Source: Athripsodes cinereus (taxonomy: Eukaryota > Arthropoda > Insecta > Trichoptera > Leptoceridae). From it: a DNA stretch of 64,000 nucleotides. Within the stretch, counting starts at the first letter, position 1, and each line of letters starts with the position of its first letter. Below the pieces are notes generated by a model. It was not told where the DNA came from. It made no database searches and worked only from the letters and a program-made list of their open reading frames with translations. Positions 60,861 to 64,000 of the stretch are shown here, piece after piece. The stretch lies in NCBI GenBank assembly GCA_947579605.1, contig OX388321.1:24109614-24173613 (forward strand). Direction: 5' to 3'. The position numbers and the translations under genes were made by a program.

Positions 60861-61100
60861 TGGACATCCAGGTGGTCACTGGTCTGCCTGGTCTTCTGGG
60901 TCCTACTTCTACGTCCATTGTCTTTTTGATCATGTTATCCTGTGGTAGTCTCAAGATGTGCCCGTACCATCTTAATTGGTTTTCGGTTATTTTTTCACCG
61001 ATGGGAGCGACTTTGAAACTACCACGGATATGGACATTTCTTACCACCAGCCCTGACCATTTTCATTTCATTGGTGTGTAGAGTAACCTTTAACCTCAAG
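60858..61100 (-). mobile_element. LINE family F C-terminal fragment (RTE-like)
   Basis: The minus frame reads VRNVHIRGSFKVAPIGEKIT, ENQLRWYGHILRLPQDNMIK and GPRRPGRPVTTWMST before entering the A-run of the adjacent SINE. APIxEKxxENxLRWxGHxxRxPxxxxxxK...RGRPxxTW is a standard RTE-like C-terminus. The element's own 3' end is lost at the SINE junction. Confidence 0.82.
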
Positions 61101-61124
61101 TACTGGTCTGCCTAAAATACATTA

Positions 61125-61400
61125 TATTATATAAGTACATACAACTTTTTCTCCTTATCCTTTTCTTATCTCCAAAGATTCCTACTGTCCATTGCTACTG
61201 CTTCAAAGATATCTGGGCACTCTAAACCAAGTCTTTCAAATACACTTGTTAGATACTTTTCCCTGTCGATTTCTTCTGGGGCAGCTCACTGTACCAACTT
61301 TCTGCTCTTTCCCTCAGCCTTCAATGATCTTAGTGGTAGTTTGATTTTTGGCAAGCGAAACATACATAGATGAAATCTTTGCATCGCAATGTATTAAATA
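61125..61400 (-). mobile_element. Candidate decayed mobile-element coding segment
   Basis: The minus frame contains EKYLTSVFERLGLECPDIFE followed by AVAMDSRNLWR and a stop. The look is that of a retroelement or transposase C-terminus. I cannot name the family. Confidence 0.35.
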
Positions 61401-61592
61401 AGGTTTTGTTATTTTTTGTCCTAACCATCATTCATTCTTCGAAAATAATTAATATTATTTTCTAAATAGGTAAATAGTGGAAATTAAACTTCTTAAAGGT
61501 ATCTATATAAGGAAATTATCCTGACTCCATTAAACGAGTTTGTAAATAATATAAAAAAGTTTTAAAAATGTTTAACTAAACACTGTTTAATG

Positions 61593-61702
61593 TTCACGTA
61601 TGATTGTTTAGTCAATTAATAATGACTAATTGCTAATTGCCGAGCGCTTTCGCCTTGCGACATCTTCAGGGCAGTAGTTACTTAAAAATTATCATACGTG
61701 AA
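61593..61702. repeat. Foldback with short arms around a hammerhead motif
   Basis: TTCACGTATGAT (61593-61604) is mirrored by ATCATACGTGAA (61691-61702). The enclosed sequence contains the ribozyme motif near its right side. AAACACTGT at 61578-61586 is the inverted form of the ACAGTGTTT block found in the other two copies. Confidence 0.7.
61638..61673 (-). ncRNA. Hammerhead ribozyme motif, canonical core with GNRA-like loop
   Basis: On the minus strand, stem I TGCC (61673-61670) pairs with GGCA (61641-61638). The core CTGAAGA is at 61669-61663. After one unpaired T, stem II GTC pairs with GGC around the tetraloop GCAA. GAAA is at 61651-61648. Stem III is the palindrome AGCGCT (61648-61643), cleavage nucleotide C at 61642. 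Stem II is short and includes a U-G pair. Sequence in all three stems differs from the 58.7-kb copy while pairing is kept, which argues for selection on structure. Confidence 0.66.
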
Positions 61703-64000
61703 AATTAGAAGAATACTGAACAAAAATTAGTTCGGAATAGATGTCCTCTTTGCATTATATTAATGCAATATCCATTTGAATTATAATATGTTCACTCTAA
61801 AGCGGATACATTTATAATATGGCTACTGTGAAATTGATTACCAATCACCCATATTATCTCGTTCCCCGTTATCTATTTATGCACGCCACTTATTGTTATG
61901 GTTTTATTATCATTCACTACCTCATCCTTTATTATTAACGTTAATATTAATTATATTCTATCTCTATTCAACTGGTCATATTTATATGGGGAGACTGCTT
62001 ATCGATACCATTAAATGAGTCATCAAATCTGGATGATGCATCGAGTTTTATCTCCTTTATAGTCATAGTATTAGGTATATCCAATGACATCAGCATATCG
62101 AGTTTTATATAGGACTATTTTTCATGTCTTCCCAACTTAATGCTTACCTCTTCAAAAGTTTTACATTTTTTCTGTTTTGAGCAACTTGAACGCACCCAGC
62201 ATTTGAACAATATCAACAACTCATCTTTTTTGAAATTTTCTTATGGTTTTTTGTGCTAGCCATATTCTCTACTCCAGAATTTAAACGCCCATCATGTGAT
62301 TCATCCATCGTAATTTTGGCTCAGTAAATTTTGCTCTTTAATTTATTTTGTGATTTGTTTGAATTCATTATCTGATTCTACATGTTTTCTATCATCGTTG
62401 ATATTTTTTCTATCAGATTTTTTGCAATTCTCATTCGTATTGATGGTTCCAAGTATTTTACCAACAGCAGTTCAATGATCTATAACCGTCTCATTAAAAC
62501 CAAATATTGGCTATACCAAGAAATAATCAATTATCATCATTTATGATTTCCAAGTATCTTTGAAACGTGATTTTTTTTTCAATACCATCCAATAATTGCT
62601 ATCAACTCAAAATTTATAGGCTGTGAAACAAGTTCTTCTATTTAATTTTATTTTAGATAAATTTGGTTATTCTATAAATCTAAATATACTCCCAAACTAA
62701 GAAGTACGTTTGTTTTGAATGGATGGTGTATAGTTTAAATTACAACAACAATTCTATCTAAATAAAAGATTTCTCATCGTAGTTTTGAACTAAGATTTCA
62801 ATTTACTATCCTTCGTTTGCCTTGTATTTATTCTATTAAAATGTTTGATTGCAGTTGTGTTGAGATATTGAATATCAGCATTAATCTTTGTATCACCTGC
62901 GGCTTTGCTATGTACCATCTCCCTACTTGGTGGTTTGCTATCTTCATAATATCTAATAACATTTTATCTATCATTCTACTGTAATCTCCTGCTTTGTAAT
63001 CTCCACCTTCTGTCTCCTAATCATTGGCTATTTGGAGTCATAAAGACACCGGCCTGTTATCAACCTAACCATATATAATGATAATATCTTCGTCTTTACT
63101 ATGCTTTTACTGCTGTTGCACTTAAGATTATTATTGCTGTTGTTAGCTTTAGGCGTAGGTTTTGCATAATTATTTATTTAAGAACCCGTTTCTTGGTATT
63201 TAGTAGTATTATGGGATTGAGAAATCTCTCTGATTCATGTTGGTATTGATAAACGAGTACTTTTATAAAACATTGCAAATTTTCTACTTCACTGATTCTT
63301 CTTGATTTTTTAAAGAAACGTTTGTTGTTTTAATTTTTCCTATTTACTTTAGATCCCTAATTTTCTCACATATCAAAGTTGGCAAAACTTTTTTCATGAA
63401 CTAACTTAGAAGCATATTCCTTGATTCAATAAATAAAATAATAAACAGAATATCCTCATCTCTCGCTAAGAACTGAACGTGAAGTATTATTGTTATTTTT
63501 GCAATCATTTAAAAAATAACAATTTATAAGCGCTTCTCTAATAATTCTATTCCTTCTCGTTGTTTTGTCTGTCTAATGGTTCTCCTGTGTCTCTTTGTTA
63601 TTATTTTTCATTGTTGAAATCGCGTTATCCAAAAGTTGTCCTAGTTGAGTCGAGGCTCATTGTGCCTAGGTTCTTCTCCAAAAATTCCTGCAATCTTGTC
63701 CATTGCTGCTTCCTAGACCTCTGTCCAACCTTAACCAAACAATGTCTTTAAAAAACAATGATAATAATTTTACTGACTCCAGAAAAAAAGTCTTACAGTT
63801 ACTCAACAAATTCCTGAGATATGAAATCTAATCAAATTACCGTGGTTCGCTTTGGAATTTATTATATTTCAATTGTCTATTGTAGAACGGACAACCTCTT
63901 ATATGTTGTTGTATTTAATATTTCATAGAACAATAATGTTTAACTACCGTTTGTATTATAAACTACAATTTAGTCGCATTGTTTTCTATTGTATTTCCTA
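61703..64000. other. Pyrimidine-rich unassigned sequence, possible decayed minus-strand element
   Basis: On the minus strand some stretches stay open, such as KAGDYSRMIDKMLLDIMKIA continuing HQVGRWYIAKPQVIQRL (about 62865-63005) and VGQRSRKQQWTRLQEFLEKN (about 63640-63730). Composition is poor in A/G on this strand over about 2 kb. It may be one old element. No family is recognised. Confidence 0.3.

Noticed and set aside
60718..61047. 109-codon frame with a long phenylalanine run as a real protein.
   Set aside because: The run is the SINE poly(A) read on the other strand, fused by chance to the LINE F C-terminus.

Overview
The window is AT-rich animal DNA packed with insect-type transposable elements. 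No host gene, rRNA gene or free-standing tRNA gene could be supported. The mix points to an insect or other arthropod: non-LTR retrotransposon (LINE) C-termini of RTE-like, CR1/Jockey-like and restriction-endonuclease types, tRNA-derived SINEs, and hAT-type elements with exact 8-bp target duplications. I cannot name an order or species from sequence alone. Nearly every long open frame is a piece of a LINE or other transposon.

Layout. 0-8 kb: unique AT-rich DNA with tandem duplications, a duplicated SINE head and a 243-bp terminal-inverted-repeat (TIR) element. 8.4-9.1 kb: an R2/R4-like LINE tail inside a small foldback element. 9.8-19.9 kb: several LINE tails, a hAT miniature element at 16.4 kb and a hairpin at 15.2 kb. 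20-24.7 kb: the longest stretch with no repeat I recognise. 25-31.3 kb: scattered LINE and SINE tails and a CR1-like C-terminus. 32.6-34.3 kb: a hAT miniature element with ATGCGG arrays, a TIR element enclosing a ribozyme-bearing foldback, and a SINE. 35.4-36.1 kb: the best preserved LINE reading frame. 37.6-46 kb: short repeats and a Jockey-like 3' end whose untranslated region is a tandem array. 46.8-51.9 kb: nested LINEs with clear target duplications. 52-61.7 kb: more LINE tails, a 230-bp palindrome, a deleted hAT element carrying a BED zinc finger, two more ribozyme foldbacks and a SINE with 65 A's. 61.7-64 kb: mostly unassigned.

The most interesting signal is a set of hammerhead-ribozyme motifs at 33.54-33.58, 58.70-58.74 and 61.64-61.67 kb, with a decayed relative at 53.63 kb. 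Each of the three good copies has a closable stem I, a CUGANGA-type core, a closable stem II, GAAA, a 6-nt palindromic stem III and an allowed cleavage nucleotide. All three sit between the arms of an inverted repeat and share a downstream CAGTGTTT motif. I infer one dispersed family of ribozyme-centred foldback elements, possibly derived from Penelope-like terminal repeats.

The second notable pattern is modular sharing of 3' ends. A 235-bp short repeat with about 18 copies ends in the same CTACCCC / GGGATATG / GGTATAG block as the most common LINE family, which suggests the LINE mobilises it. Two SINE subfamilies with different tRNA-like heads likewise share one body. All calls come from reading by eye; no alignment, folding or database search was run.
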